Source: Streptomyces sp. ML-6
GTDB taxonomy: Bacteria; Actinomycetota; Actinomycetes; Streptomycetales; Streptomycetaceae
Length of the DNA stretch: 64,000 bases
Direction: 5' to 3'
Assembly (NCBI RefSeq): GCF_030116705.1
Contig: NZ_JAOTIK010000001.1
Location: 5,856,501-5,920,500 of the forward strand
Below the pieces are notes generated by a model that saw only the letters and a program-made list of their open reading frames with translations, did no database searches and had not been told where the DNA came from. The position numbers and the translations under genes are program-made. The first letter of the stretch is position 1. Each line of letters starts with the position of its first letter. Below, in pieces: positions 16,395-25,242 of this stretch.

Positions 16395-18736
16395 GGATCC
16401 CCTGCCCGCACCGCCGCTTCACCGGGGGCCCGTGCGACGGCGCCGTGCAGAGCACCGGCCACTGCGACACCTGCGGACGCGCCGAGGACGGGCCGGGCCT
16501 CCCGCCGCTGCCCGCCGACCCCGCCGCGCACGGCCCCGGGAACCTGCTGGAACTGCCCCGGCTCCGGCCCAACCCCCCCGACCGGCGGCTGAGCGCCGCC
16601 GTCACCCGGGCCCACATCCGGATGAGCTGCTCGGCCAAGTCCTGCGCCGCCTACTTCATCCCCCCGTACACCGCCGCCCCGCCCCCCGACGAGGGCTACT
16701 GCCCCCGGTGCGGCGCCCCCTACTCCTACCGCCCCGAACTCACCAGCGACGGGCCGCTGCTCCAGGACCAGTACCGCATCCTCGGCCCCATCGCCCACGG
16801 CGGTCAGGGCTGGGTCTACCTCGCCCACGACACCCACCTCGAAGACCTCGTCGCCGTGAAGGGCCTGCTCAACCGGTACGCGGAACGGGGCGCCGCCCAG
16901 GCCGGCGAGGAACGCCGCAGCCTGGTCGCCATCCGGCACGAACGCATCGTCCAGATCCGGGACTTCGTCAGCACCAGCAACGAGGACGGCACGGTCTCCG
17001 GCGGCTACATCGTGATGCAGGACGTCGGCGACCGCACCCTCTCCGCGGTCGTCGAGGCGACCCGGCAGGGCACCTTCGTCCTCGACATCGAACACGTCCT
17101 CACCTACGGCTGCCAGATCCTCGAAGCCCTCGCCCACCTGCACGGCATGGGATTCCTGTACGGGGACATGAAGCCGTCCAACGTCGTCCACCAGCACGAC
17201 GGCGTCAAGGTCATCGACCTCGGCGGGGTGCGGGCGATCGGCTCCACCGAACCGCCGCCCGTCATCACCCCCCGCTACGCCGCGCCCGAGATGGTCAGCG
17301 GCAGCCCGCTGACCGTCGCCCACGACATCCACACCGTCGGCGCGACCCTGGCCGAGCTGGCCGGCTGGGCCGTCGGCGACGACGTGCCCGGCCTCGGCAC
17401 CAGCTCGTTCCGGCTGGTGGTGGAGCGGGCCACCGACCCGGACCCGGAACGCCGGTTCGCCGACGCCGACGAGATGGCGGGCCAACTGCGCGGGGTGCTG
17501 CGGGAGATCAGGGCACTGCGCGGGAAACGCGACCGGACCGAACCGTCCACCCACTTCACCCCGTCCACCGGACTGCTCGGCGCGCGGCTGGGCACCGTCC
17601 CCGACTACGCGCACTGGCTGGCCCGCCCCCTGCACCGCCGCGACGAGATCCGCGAGGCGCCCGCCCTGGACTCCGGGCTCCCCACCCCCGCCGAGATCGC
17701 CCGGCGGCTGCCGGTGCCCCGGCCCTACCCCGGGGACCCGGAGGCCGCCCGGTTCCTGGTGAGCAGCTACGACCCCGGACGATTACTGCCCCAGCCCGCC
17801 ACGGGGGAGCGGTCGGTGGAGATCTGCCTGCACAACGTCCGCCTGCTCCTCGCCAGGGAGGACGGCGAGGCCCTGGCCGCCGCCCGCGAACAGGTGGCGG
17901 CGGCCGACGCCATACCGGGCCCCGGCCCGGTGCGGCAGTGGCGGCTCAGCTGGCACCGGGGACTCGTCGCCCTGCGCGGCGCACAGGACCCGGCCGACCG
18001 GCAGCGGCTGCTGGCCCAGGCCCTGGACCACTTCACCGCCGTGCACCGCGCCCTGCCCGGCGAGTACGCCACGAAACTGGCCCTCGCCTACGTCGTGGAA
18101 CAGCTCGGCCCCGACCACCCGCCCGGCCCGGCCCCCTCGGCGTACGAACTCTTCCGGGCCGTGCACGCCCGCAACCCCTCCCACGTCGGGGCGGCGCTCG
18201 GCCTGGCCCGGCTGGCCCTGGCCCGCGGCGACCGGGACGCGGCGACCGCCGTCCTGGACCTGGTGCCCGACGAGTCGCGGGACCACGGCGTCGCCCGGAT
18301 CGCCGCCCTGCGCATCCGAGCGGCCCGGCTCGCCGCCGGGGAACACCCCCTGCCCGGGGTGGCCCGGATCGACGCCGTGCTCGCCGCCGTCCCCCTGCGC
18401 GGGGCCCGCACCGGACCGCGGCCGCCGTCCGTCGTGACGGGCGACGAACCGGCCCGGCTGCTGCGCACCGAACTGTACGAGTGGAAGCTCGACGCCGTCC
18501 GGGCCGCAGCCGGCGGCAGCCGGCCCGACGGGCGCTGGTGGCGGCGGGGCCTGCCCCCGGTACCGGGGCCCGGCGAGCTCGCCGTACGGCAGGACCTGGC
18601 CCGGTGCTACCGCTGGATGGCCCGGCAGTGCAAACAAAGCGCCGACTACGAGAAGCTCATCGACCTCTCGCACGCCGTCCGCCCGCAGGGCCGCTTCTGG
18701 CACTCGCCCCGTACCCGTCCCGCCCGAGGGAGTTGA
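16391..18736 (+). CDS. PknG-like serine/threonine protein kinase
   Basis: This 781-residue soluble kinase has the PknG plan. The N-terminal region holds Cys-rich zinc/rubredoxin-like motifs (C5...C15, HCDTCG, CSAKSC, YCPRCGAPY). The kinase domain (about 120-360) has glycine loop AHGGQGWVYLA, Lys157 in VAVKGLL, catalytic loop FLYGDMKPSNVV (D259, N264) and DLGG (D276) in place of DFG. A C-terminal TPR-like helical region follows (RFLVSSYDPG... ALGLARLALARGDRDAATAV). The absence of the HRD Arg and the DLG motif are shared with mycobacterial PknG, which phosphorylates the FHA protein GarA/OdhI to control 2-oxoglutarate use. It lies between a protease and a vWA gene and shares its operon with GlnX- and GlnH-like genes, supporting a role in nutrient sensing (inference). 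Confidence 0.88.
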   Translation: MRIPCPHRRFTGGPCDGAVQSTGHCDTCGRAEDGPGLPPLPADPAAHGPGNLLELPRLRPNPPDRRLSAAVTRAHIRMSCSAKSCAAYFIPPYTAAPPPDEGYCPRCGAPYSYRPELTSDGPLLQDQYRILGPIAHGGQGWVYLAHDTHLEDLVAVKGLLNRYAERGAAQAGEERRSLVAIRHERIVQIRDFVSTSNEDGTVSGGYIVMQDVGDRTLSAVVEATRQGTFVLDIEHVLTYGCQILEALAHLHGMGFLYGDMKPSNVVHQHDGVKVIDLGGVRAIGSTEPPPVITPRYAAPEMVSGSPLTVAHDIHTVGATLAELAGWAVGDDVPGLGTSSFRLVVERATDPDPERRFADADEMAGQLRGVLREIRALRGKRDRTEPSTHFTPSTGLLGARLGTVPDYAHWLARPLHRRDEIREAPALDSGLPTPAEIARRLPVPRPYPGDPEAARFLVSSYDPGRLLPQPATGERSVEICLHNVRLLLAREDGEALAAAREQVAAADAIPGPGPVRQWRLSWHRGLVALRGAQDPADRQRLLAQALDHFTAVHRALPGEYATKLALAYVVEQLGPDHPPGPAPSAYELFRAVHARNPSHVGAALGLARLALARGDRDAATAVLDLVPDESRDHGVARIAALRIRAARLAAGEHPLPGVARIDAVLAAVPLRGARTGPRPPSVVTGDEPARLLRTELYEWKLDAVRAAAGGSRPDGRWWRRGLPPVPGPGELAVRQDLARCYRWMARQCKQSADYEKLIDLSHAVRPQGRFWHSPRTRPARGS

Positions 18737-18737
18737 G

Positions 18738-20144
18738 ATGGGCCGCAGCGCAACGCCGACCGGACTCGGGGTCGAGCTGTCCGTCCGGGTCGCGGAGAAG
18801 CACCGGCCGGACCGGGACGCCCGGATCGACGCCCACGTGCGGGTCACGGCGGTCGCCACCGGCCCGCGCGACCGCGTCCCCGCCGTCGACATCGCCCTGG
18901 TCCTCGCGGTGGACGTCGCCCCCCGGCGCCGCGACGCGGCCGCCGCCGCCCTGGCCGCCGTCATGGACGCCCTGCCCGAGGGGATCTCGTACACCGTGCT
19001 GGGCGGCGGCGACTCCCGGTGCTACCCGCTGACCGGCCGATGGGCCCTGGCCGGTCCCGCCGACCGCCGCCGCGCCGCCTTCAGCGTCGGCCGGATCGCC
19101 GCCGCGGACGGGCCGCCGACCGGCTACGCGCACCGGCTCGCCACCGCGCGCGAACTGTTCGCCGAACGCGCCCTGCCCGTACGCCACCTGATCCTCGTCA
19201 CCGACGGCGGCGACCGCGCCGACGGGGACGACCCCGCCCGCCCGGACAGCGCGCTGAACCTCGAACTCGCCCGCTGCGAGGACGCCTTCACCGCCGACGT
19301 CATCGCTCCCGGCGCCGACTGGGACCCCGCCCCGCTGCTCGCCGTCGCGGAAGGGCTGCACGGCACCGCCACCGGCGCGCCCGACGACTTCGCCCCCGCC
19401 GTCACCGGGGCCCTGGACCGGCTGCGCCGGGTCCGCAGCCCCGAACTGCCCATCGAGGTGACCGTCCGCCCGGTGGTGCACGAGGTGACCCTGACCGAGA
19501 CCGCCCCCCACCAGCAACGGCTGGAACCGGTCCCGATGGGGGGCGGGGGCGGGCCGCGCCGGCTGGAGTTCCGGACCCACCGCTGGGAACCGGAGTCCCG
19601 CGACTACCTCCTGGGCCTGCGGGCCGACGCGAGCGGCGACCCGCTGGACGTGCCCCTCCAACTGGCCGCCGTCTCCGCCGGCGGCGTCACCGAACCGGTC
19701 GTGGTCCGCTGGCTGCCGTCCGGGGACGCGGCCGCCACCGCGAGCCCGCCCGGCGTCGCGGACCGGACCGTCCACACCATGAACGTCTCCACCCAGATGC
19801 GCACCGCCCTCCACCACGGCTACGCGGCCCTCGACCTGGAACGCCGCGATCGGGCCGAGGCACAGCTCGGGCTCGCGGTCCGGCTCGCCACCGAGATCGC
19901 CGCCGACTGGGTCCTGGACGAGGTACGCCGGGTCGCCCGCATCGTGGACGGCCCGCAGGGGCAGGTGCGGATCGGGCCGACCGTCGACCCCGGCACCGTC
20001 CGCCAGGGACTGCTCAGCATCGCCTCCGGACACCCCGTGCGCCTGCCCGGGCCCCCGGACGGACCGGCGGGCCGCTGCCCGCACTGCGACCACCCGGCCG
20101 GAACCTCGGCCCTGTTCTGCATCGCCTGCGGGAGGCGGCTGTGA
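18738..20144 (+). CDS. vWA-like domain protein with C-terminal zinc ribbon
   Basis: This 468-residue protein begins one base after the kinase stop, behind GAGGGAG. Residues of about 45-220 form a Rossmann-type vWA fold (VDIALVLAVDVA, HLILVTDGGDRADG, DAFTADVIAPG), but the metal-binding DxSxS motif is degenerate (AVDVAPR), so MIDAS metal binding is doubtful. Beta-rich and helical regions follow. The end is a four-Cys zinc ribbon (CPHCDHPAGTS and FCIACGRRL). No transmembrane segment is seen. It is probably an adaptor holding kinase, protease or membrane sensor together (inference). The mycobacterial PknG operon has no such gene that I recall, so this is an added component. Confidence 0.75.
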   Translation: MGRSATPTGLGVELSVRVAEKHRPDRDARIDAHVRVTAVATGPRDRVPAVDIALVLAVDVAPRRRDAAAAALAAVMDALPEGISYTVLGGGDSRCYPLTGRWALAGPADRRRAAFSVGRIAAADGPPTGYAHRLATARELFAERALPVRHLILVTDGGDRADGDDPARPDSALNLELARCEDAFTADVIAPGADWDPAPLLAVAEGLHGTATGAPDDFAPAVTGALDRLRRVRSPELPIEVTVRPVVHEVTLTETAPHQQRLEPVPMGGGGGPRRLEFRTHRWEPESRDYLLGLRADASGDPLDVPLQLAAVSAGGVTEPVVVRWLPSGDAAATASPPGVADRTVHTMNVSTQMRTALHHGYAALDLERRDRAEAQLGLAVRLATEIAADWVLDEVRRVARIVDGPQGQVRIGPTVDPGTVRQGLLSIASGHPVRLPGPPDGPAGRCPHCDHPAGTSALFCIACGRRL

Positions 20145-21226
20145 ACATCCGGACCGTCATGAACAACCGCGCGGGGGAGAAGAACCGGGCCGGAGCGAGG
20201 GCCGGAGCCCGGGGCGGGAAGAGGGCCCCGGCCGTGGCCTCGGGCAGTGCCCCCTACCGCTCCCGGACCCGCCGCCTGCTGGAGCGGCACCGCGCCGCGC
20301 TGCTGCTGGTCGCCCTGGTCTCACTGAGCGCCCTGCTCCTCCCGTACCGTCAGGTGCAGTCCGCCGCGAGCGAGATGCGCACCCGCGGCGCCCCCGCCGT
20401 GCAGGGCGTGGCCGCCACCCAGCTCGCCCTGCTGCGCGCCCACAAGGAGGCCGAGGACTCGGTGGCGGACGGCATCGCCGACGTGGTCGGCGCCGGAGCC
20501 CGGTACGAGACCCAACTGGCCGCCGCCGACCAGGGACTGACCCGGCTCGCCGACGTGCAGATCGACGGGGAACGGGGCCGCGGGGCGCTGGAGACCGTGA
20601 ACGGCCTGCTCACCTCCTACAGCGCCTCCATCACCCCGGCCGTGACGAAGTACGTGTCGAACGAGCCGATGCGGGAGGAGAAGTTCGCCGAGGCCGACAC
20701 CCTCCTCACCCGGGAAGGCACCGGGGTGGTGCCGCGGCTGGACGTCCTCCAGGGCCACCAGCTGGAACGCATCGACCGGCTCAGCTCGGCCGGCCCCTTC
20801 CAGCGGGGCGCCTGGGTGGTGGCCGAGACCGGCCTGCTGGCCATGGCCCTGATCACCCTCTCCGCGCTGTGGGTGCTGCGCACCCGCTGCGGACACAGCC
20901 TCGACCTCTGCCTGCTGGTCTCGCTGGCCGCCACGGTCTTCCTGGCCGTGGTCCCGCTGACCGCGACCGTCGTCACCCTGGACCGGCTGGACACCGCCCG
21001 CGACGGCCTGGTCCGGATCGAACGGCTGGCCCAGGACCACACCGACCTGGCCCGGTCCCAGCAGAAGGTCACCGAGGAGTCGGCCCAGGTGCGCGCCGGG
21101 CTGGCCGCCCGGGACTGGCAGAGCGGCACCTACTACGGGGCGCTCGCCGCCGGCGTGACGATCCTGCTGCTGCCCGCCATCGGCCTCGGCCGGCACCTCA
21201 ACGCCGACTACCGGAGGCAGGGATGA
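20141..21226 (+). CDS. GlnX-like four-helix membrane protein
   Basis: This 361-residue protein has its GTG at 20141 overlapping the vWA stop (GTGA) with GGAGG five bases upstream. It has a basic cytoplasmic N-terminus, TM1 (LLLVALVSLSALLLPY), an extracytoplasmic helical loop (about 65-220), TM2 (VVAETGLLAMALITLSALWV), TM3 (LCLLVSLAATVFLAVVPLTA), a second loop, TM4 (YGALAAGVTILLLPAIGLG) and a short tail. The pattern of two paired-helix sensor loops and four TMs matches mycobacterial GlnX, which passes binding of aspartate/glutamate by the lipoprotein GlnH to PknG. The next gene is a GlnH-like lipoprotein, which strengthens the call. Confidence 0.8.
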   Translation: MNIRTVMNNRAGEKNRAGARAGARGGKRAPAVASGSAPYRSRTRRLLERHRAALLLVALVSLSALLLPYRQVQSAASEMRTRGAPAVQGVAATQLALLRAHKEAEDSVADGIADVVGAGARYETQLAAADQGLTRLADVQIDGERGRGALETVNGLLTSYSASITPAVTKYVSNEPMREEKFAEADTLLTREGTGVVPRLDVLQGHQLERIDRLSSAGPFQRGAWVVAETGLLAMALITLSALWVLRTRCGHSLDLCLLVSLAATVFLAVVPLTATVVTLDRLDTARDGLVRIERLAQDHTDLARSQQKVTEESAQVRAGLAARDWQSGTYYGALAAGVTILLLPAIGLGRHLNADYRRQG

Positions 21227-22497
21227 CCGGCCGCCCGCGACACCGGCCGCCGGGGACCGGGACGACCGGACGCCTCCGTGCCGTCCTGTTCGTCCTGTGC
21301 CTGGCGCTGACCGCGGCGGGCTGCGGACTCGCCGTGCCCGGCGGCGACGACGGCCGGCCGAAGGTGACGATCCTCGGCCCGTGGACCGGCGACCAGGAGA
21401 AACAGTTCAAGGAGGTCCTGGACACCCTCGACACCCCGTACACCTACCAGGGCACCGCCGCCACCCGGGAGGTCCTGCTCGCCGGGGTGCAGGCGGGCGA
21501 CCCCCCCGACATCGCGATCCTGCCGGGCATCGGGGACCTCGTCGAGTACGCGGCGGAGAAGCGGCTGAAACCGGTGGGGCGCCCGGCCGGTGCCCCGGCG
21601 TACGGCAGGCCCTGGCAGCCCGAGGCCGAGGGCATGGACGCGGACCTCTGGGTGCCGCTCAAGGCCGACCTCAAGAGCATCGTCTGGTACCGCACGGACC
21701 GACCGCCGCCCTCCGCCCCGGCGCCGCTGCGCTCCTGGTGCATCGGCATGGGCGACGACGGGGCGTCCGGCTGGCCCGGCAGCGACTGGATCGAGGACCT
21801 GGTCCTGCAGACGGCGGGCCCGGTGCTGTACGGGCGCTGGGCGACCGGCAAGCTGGAATGGCACAAGGGGCCGGTGGCCCGCGCCTGGCGCCTGTGGGCC
21901 GGACTGCTGGCCCAGGACCCGGCGGCCGCCCGGGACGCCCTGAGCAAGGACCACCGGGGCCCGCCCGGCAGGCACGGCCTGCTCTTCCAGGGCGACTGCA
22001 CGCTGGAGCACCAGGGCTCCTTCGCCCGCTCCTTCTACGGGGACCACCAGGAACAGGTCTCCTTCACGGACTCCGCACGGCTGCTGCCCGGGGGGCCGAG
22101 GGCGAAGGGCCGCGAGGTCTCCGCCGACTTCGCCGCGCTCTTCAGCGACTCCCCGCAGGCCCGCGACCTGCTCGCCCGACTCACCTCCCGCCGGGCCCAG
22201 GAGGAATGGGGCCGCAGGGCCGGGGTGTTCTCGCCCCACCCCGACGTGCGCGCCCGGAGCGGTACGGTCGAGAAGCGGATCAGCAGCCGCCTCGTCGACC
22301 ACCGGCTGCCGCTCTGCCTGGACGCCTCCGACGTGATGCCCGCCGCCGTCCGGGAGGCGTTCTACGAGGCGGTGCTGCTCACCATGGCCGACCCCGACGG
22401 GCCGGTGAAGCCACGGCTGAAGGACGTGCAGCGGGTCCAGGACGCCCAGCCCGACGGCGTCCCGAGACTGACGGGGGTGTGCAGCAGACCACAGTGA
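21223..22497 (+). CDS. GlnH-like extracellular solute-binding lipoprotein
   Basis: This 424-residue protein starts at ATG 21223, overlapping the previous stop (ATGA). It has a lipoprotein signal peptide (VLFVLCLALTAAGCG, lipobox Cys about residue 35). The mature part is a periplasmic binding-protein fold: KVTILGPWTGDQEKQFKEVL, GDPPDIAILPGIGDLVEYAA, LWVPLKADLKSIVWYRTDRP. Cluster B-like text is closest to sugar-type ABC binding proteins. No ABC permease or ATPase genes accompany it. As last gene of the PknG-like operon it should be the external sensor that reports ligand to the GlnX-like protein. The ligand is not readable; amino acids are suggested only by analogy. Confidence 0.8.
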   Translation: MTGRPRHRPPGTGTTGRLRAVLFVLCLALTAAGCGLAVPGGDDGRPKVTILGPWTGDQEKQFKEVLDTLDTPYTYQGTAATREVLLAGVQAGDPPDIAILPGIGDLVEYAAEKRLKPVGRPAGAPAYGRPWQPEAEGMDADLWVPLKADLKSIVWYRTDRPPPSAPAPLRSWCIGMGDDGASGWPGSDWIEDLVLQTAGPVLYGRWATGKLEWHKGPVARAWRLWAGLLAQDPAAARDALSKDHRGPPGRHGLLFQGDCTLEHQGSFARSFYGDHQEQVSFTDSARLLPGGPRAKGREVSADFAALFSDSPQARDLLARLTSRRAQEEWGRRAGVFSPHPDVRARSGTVEKRISSRLVDHRLPLCLDASDVMPAAVREAFYEAVLLTMADPDGPVKPRLKDVQRVQDAQPDGVPRLTGVCSRPQ

Positions 22498-22650
22498 GAC
22501 TTTGTCGGACCCGCACAAAGACTTACCCGTACTGGCTGGTACTTCGCCTGCACGCGGCTCTGCTTATGTCAGGCCCCACCAGTAAACGGGTCAGGAGACT
22601 GTACGGAGTCAACGGCAGGATTTGCTTGTCCGGATCCGTAGGGTCGGTGC

Positions 22651-24234
22651 ATGACCGTTGTGGACGAAATCCCGGGCGAGCCGACCGACACCCGTGGCCG
22701 GGTGGCCGAGCTGCTGGCGCTGCGTGAGCAGGCCCGTCGTGGACCGAGTGACCGGGCGACCGAGGCGCAGCATGCGAAGGGGAAGCTGACGGCGCGTGAG
22801 CGGATCGGTCTGCTGCTGGACGAGGGTTCGTTCCGTGAGGTCGAGCAGTTGCGGCGGCACCGGGCGTCGGGGTTCGGTCTGGAGGAGAAGAAGCCGTACA
22901 CCGACGGGGTGGTCACCGGGTGGGGGACGGTGGAGGGCCGCACGGTCTTCGTGTACGCGCATGATTTCCGGATCTTCGGGGGTGCGCTGGGGGAGGCGCA
23001 CGCGACGAAGATCCATAAGATCATGGACATGGCGATCGCGGCGGGTGCGCCGCTGGTGTCGCTGAACGACGGGGCCGGGGCCCGGATCCAGGAGGGTGTC
23101 TCGGCGCTGGCCGGCTACGGCGGGATCTTCCAGCGCAACACGAGGGCCTCGGGCGTGATCCCGCAGATCAGCGTGATGCTCGGCCCGTGCGCCGGCGGCG
23201 CCGCCTACAGCCCCGCGCTGACGGACTTCGTGTTCATGGTCCGCGAGACCTCGCAGATGTTCATCACCGGCCCGGACGTCGTCAAGGCCGTCACCGGCGA
23301 GGAGATCACCCAGAACGGCCTGGGCGGCGCCGACGTCCACGCCGAGACGTCGGGGGTGGCGCACTTCGCCTACGACGACGAGGAGACCTGCATCGCCGAG
23401 GTCCGCTACCTCCTGGGCCTGCTCCCCTCCAACAACCGCGAGAACCCGCCCGCCGTCCCCGGCACCGACCCGGCCGACCGGCGCGGCGACACCCTCCTGG
23501 ACCTGGTCCCGGCCGACGGCAACCGCCCCTACGACATGCACAAGGTCATCGAGGAGATCGTCGACGACGGCGACCACCTCGAGGTCCACGAACGCTGGGC
23601 CCGCAACATCGTGTGCGCCCTGGCCCGGATGGACGGCCAGGTCGTGGGGATCGTGGCCAACCAGCCGCAGTCCCTGGCCGGGGTCCTGGACATCGAGGCG
23701 TCCGAGAAGGCCGCCCGCTTCGTCCAGATGTGCGACGCGTTCAACATCCCCATCATCACTCTTTTGGACGTACCCGGCTTCCTGCCCGGCGTGGACCAGG
23801 AGCACGGTGGAATCATCCGGCACGGGGCGAAGCTGCTGTACGCGTACTGCAACGCCACCGTGCCGAGGATCTCGCTGATCCTGCGCAAGGCGTACGGCGG
23901 TGCGTACATCGTGATGGACAGCCAGTCCATCGGTGCGGACCTGACGTACGCCTGGCCGACCAACGAGATCGCGGTGATGGGCGCGGAGGGTGCGGCGAAC
24001 GTCATCTTCCGTCGGCAGATCGCCGACGCCGAGGACCCCGAGGCCATGCGCCGGCGCATGGTCAAGGAGTACAGGGCCGAGCTGATGCACCCCTACTACG
24101 CGGCCGAACGCGGCCTGGTCGACGACGTCATCGACCCCGCCGAGACCCGCGAGGTCCTGATCGCCTCACTCGCCATGCTCCGCAACAAGCACGCCGACCT
24201 GCCGTCCCGCAAGCACGGCAACCCCCCGCAGTAG
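22651..24234 (+). CDS. accB: Acyl-CoA carboxylase beta subunit (carboxyltransferase), AccB/PccB type
   Basis: This 527-residue carboxyltransferase moves CO2 from biotin to acetyl- or propionyl-CoA, giving malonyl- or methylmalonyl-CoA for fatty acids and polyketides. Features are the N-terminal helix region (AQHAKGKLTARERIGLLLDE), the first crotonase-like domain (GAPLVSLNDGAGARIQEGV, SVMLGPCAGGAAYSPALTDF) and the second (DVPGFLPGVDQEHGGIIRHG, ILRKAYGGAYIVMDSQSIGA). The epsilon gene follows 66 bases later. By gene order it corresponds to S. coelicolor accB (SCO5535) rather than pccB. Codon choice changes along the gene: many G/T-ending codons before about 23,100 and after about 23,810, C-ending codons between. 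Confidence 0.93.
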   Translation: MTVVDEIPGEPTDTRGRVAELLALREQARRGPSDRATEAQHAKGKLTARERIGLLLDEGSFREVEQLRRHRASGFGLEEKKPYTDGVVTGWGTVEGRTVFVYAHDFRIFGGALGEAHATKIHKIMDMAIAAGAPLVSLNDGAGARIQEGVSALAGYGGIFQRNTRASGVIPQISVMLGPCAGGAAYSPALTDFVFMVRETSQMFITGPDVVKAVTGEEITQNGLGGADVHAETSGVAHFAYDDEETCIAEVRYLLGLLPSNNRENPPAVPGTDPADRRGDTLLDLVPADGNRPYDMHKVIEEIVDDGDHLEVHERWARNIVCALARMDGQVVGIVANQPQSLAGVLDIEASEKAARFVQMCDAFNIPIITLLDVPGFLPGVDQEHGGIIRHGAKLLYAYCNATVPRISLILRKAYGGAYIVMDSQSIGADLTYAWPTNEIAVMGAEGAANVIFRRQIADAEDPEAMRRRMVKEYRAELMHPYYAAERGLVDDVIDPAETREVLIASLAMLRNKHADLPSRKHGNPPQ

Positions 24235-24300
24235 TCCGCGGAGCGCACAGCACCGCTGCCGAGCCCGCGAAGACCTGCCGAGAAGACGGAGAAACCACCC

Positions 24301-24504
24301 ATGAGCACTGCTGCCGAGTCCGTGCTGCGCGTCGAGAAGGGTCTTGCCGACCCCGAGGAGCTGGCCGCGATAACCGCGGTCCTGCTCGCCCGCGCAGCCG
24401 CCCAGCCCACCGCGGCCCCCGCCCACCGGGGCCGCAGCACCGCCGGATGGCGCCGTCTGGAGCGCACGCCGGGCTTCCGGGCCCCGCACTCCTGGCAGGG
24501 CTGA
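24301..24504 (+). CDS. accE: Acyl-CoA carboxylase epsilon subunit
   Basis: This 67-residue protein has the conserved short helix VLRVEKGLADPEELAAITAVL near the N-terminus, an Ala-rich stretch and the tail GWRRLERTPGFRAPHSW. This matches the actinobacterial epsilon subunits that stimulate the carboxyltransferase core. It is co-transcribed with the beta subunit and followed by a very long terminator hairpin. Confidence 0.9.
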   Translation: MSTAAESVLRVEKGLADPEELAAITAVLLARAAAQPTAAPAHRGRSTAGWRRLERTPGFRAPHSWQG

Positions 24505-24515
24505 CAGGACGCTTC

Positions 24516-24562
24516 CACGCGTGGGGCCCCGCACTCCTCGGGAGTGCGGGGCCCCACGCGTG
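24516..24562 (+). terminator. Very long hairpin terminator after accE
   Basis: A perfect 22-bp stem (24516-24537 with 24541-24562) is closed by a three-base TCG loop, 11 bases after the accE stop. The left arm contains GTGGGGCCCCGCACTCC. There is no T-run. Confidence 0.9.
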
Positions 24563-24583
24563 CGCACGGTCCTCGAAACGGTT

Positions 24584-24637
24584 CCGTCCCCGGTCCGGGA
24601 CGGGCGCGGAAGCGGGCCCGCCCCGGACCGGGGACGG
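24584..24637 (-). terminator. Hairpin terminator for the first conservon (cvnD side)
   Basis: A perfect 16-bp inverted repeat (CCGTCCCCGGTCCGGG at 24584-24599 and its complement at 24622-24637) lies 23 bases beyond the stop of the minus-strand GTPase gene. The 22-base space between the arms can itself form a small GC-rich stem. Confidence 0.75.
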
Positions 24638-24660
24638 CTTGGGGAGGTCTTGCCGACCGG

Positions 24661-25242
24661 CTAGCGGAGGCGCGCCATGAGCGCGTGCTCCACGAGCGTG
24701 ATCAGCGCACTCTTGGCGTCCGCACGGTGCCGTGCGTCCGTCGTCAGAATCGGCGTGTCGGGGCCGATCTGGAGTGCTTCGCGGACCTCGTCGGGGGTGT
24801 AGGGCTGGTGTCCGTCGAAGCCGTTGAGGGCGATGACGAAGGGGAGCCCGCTGTTCTCGAAGTAGTCGACGGCGGGGAAGCAGTCGGCGAGGCGGCGGGT
24901 GTCGACGAGGACGACGGCGCCGATGGCGCCGCGGACCAGGTCGTCCCACATGAACCAGAAGCGGTCCTGTCCGGGCGTACCGAAGAGGTACAGGATCAGG
25001 TCCTGGTCCAGAGTGATGCGACCGAAGTCCATCGCCACCGTGGTGGTGGTCTTGTCCCCGGTGTGCGTCAGGTCGTCGATGCCCGCGGAGGCGGACGTCA
25101 TCACGGCTTCGGTACGCAGCGGATTGATCTCCGAGACGGCACCGACGAACGTGGTCTTACCCACGCCGAAGCCCCCTGCCACCACGATCTTCGCCGAGGT
25201 AGTGGAGCGGGCTGCTCCGCCGCTAGAGCTTGCGAAGTCCAC
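24661..25242 (-). CDS. cvnD2: Conservon Ras-like GTPase (CvnD)
   Basis: This 193-residue small GTPase-like protein has P-loop AGGFGVGKTT, switch II GTPGQDRFWFMW with preceding hydrophobic strand, and NGFD in the place of the guanine-specificity NKxD motif. CvnD proteins work with CvnA-C in membrane-associated complexes compared to eukaryotic G-protein systems. It overlaps cvnC by 20 bases. It is almost identical to the second CvnD at 29933-30514: five amino-acid differences are visible, and 263 bp of DNA (24749-25011) are identical to 30021-30283. The number 2 follows the S. coelicolor gene order and is tentative. Confidence 0.93.
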   Translation of the reverse strand: MDFASSSGGAARSTTSAKIVVAGGFGVGKTTFVGAVSEINPLRTEAVMTSASAGIDDLTHTGDKTTTTVAMDFGRITLDQDLILYLFGTPGQDRFWFMWDDLVRGAIGAVVLVDTRRLADCFPAVDYFENSGLPFVIALNGFDGHQPYTPDEVREALQIGPDTPILTTDARHRADAKSALITLVEHALMARLR

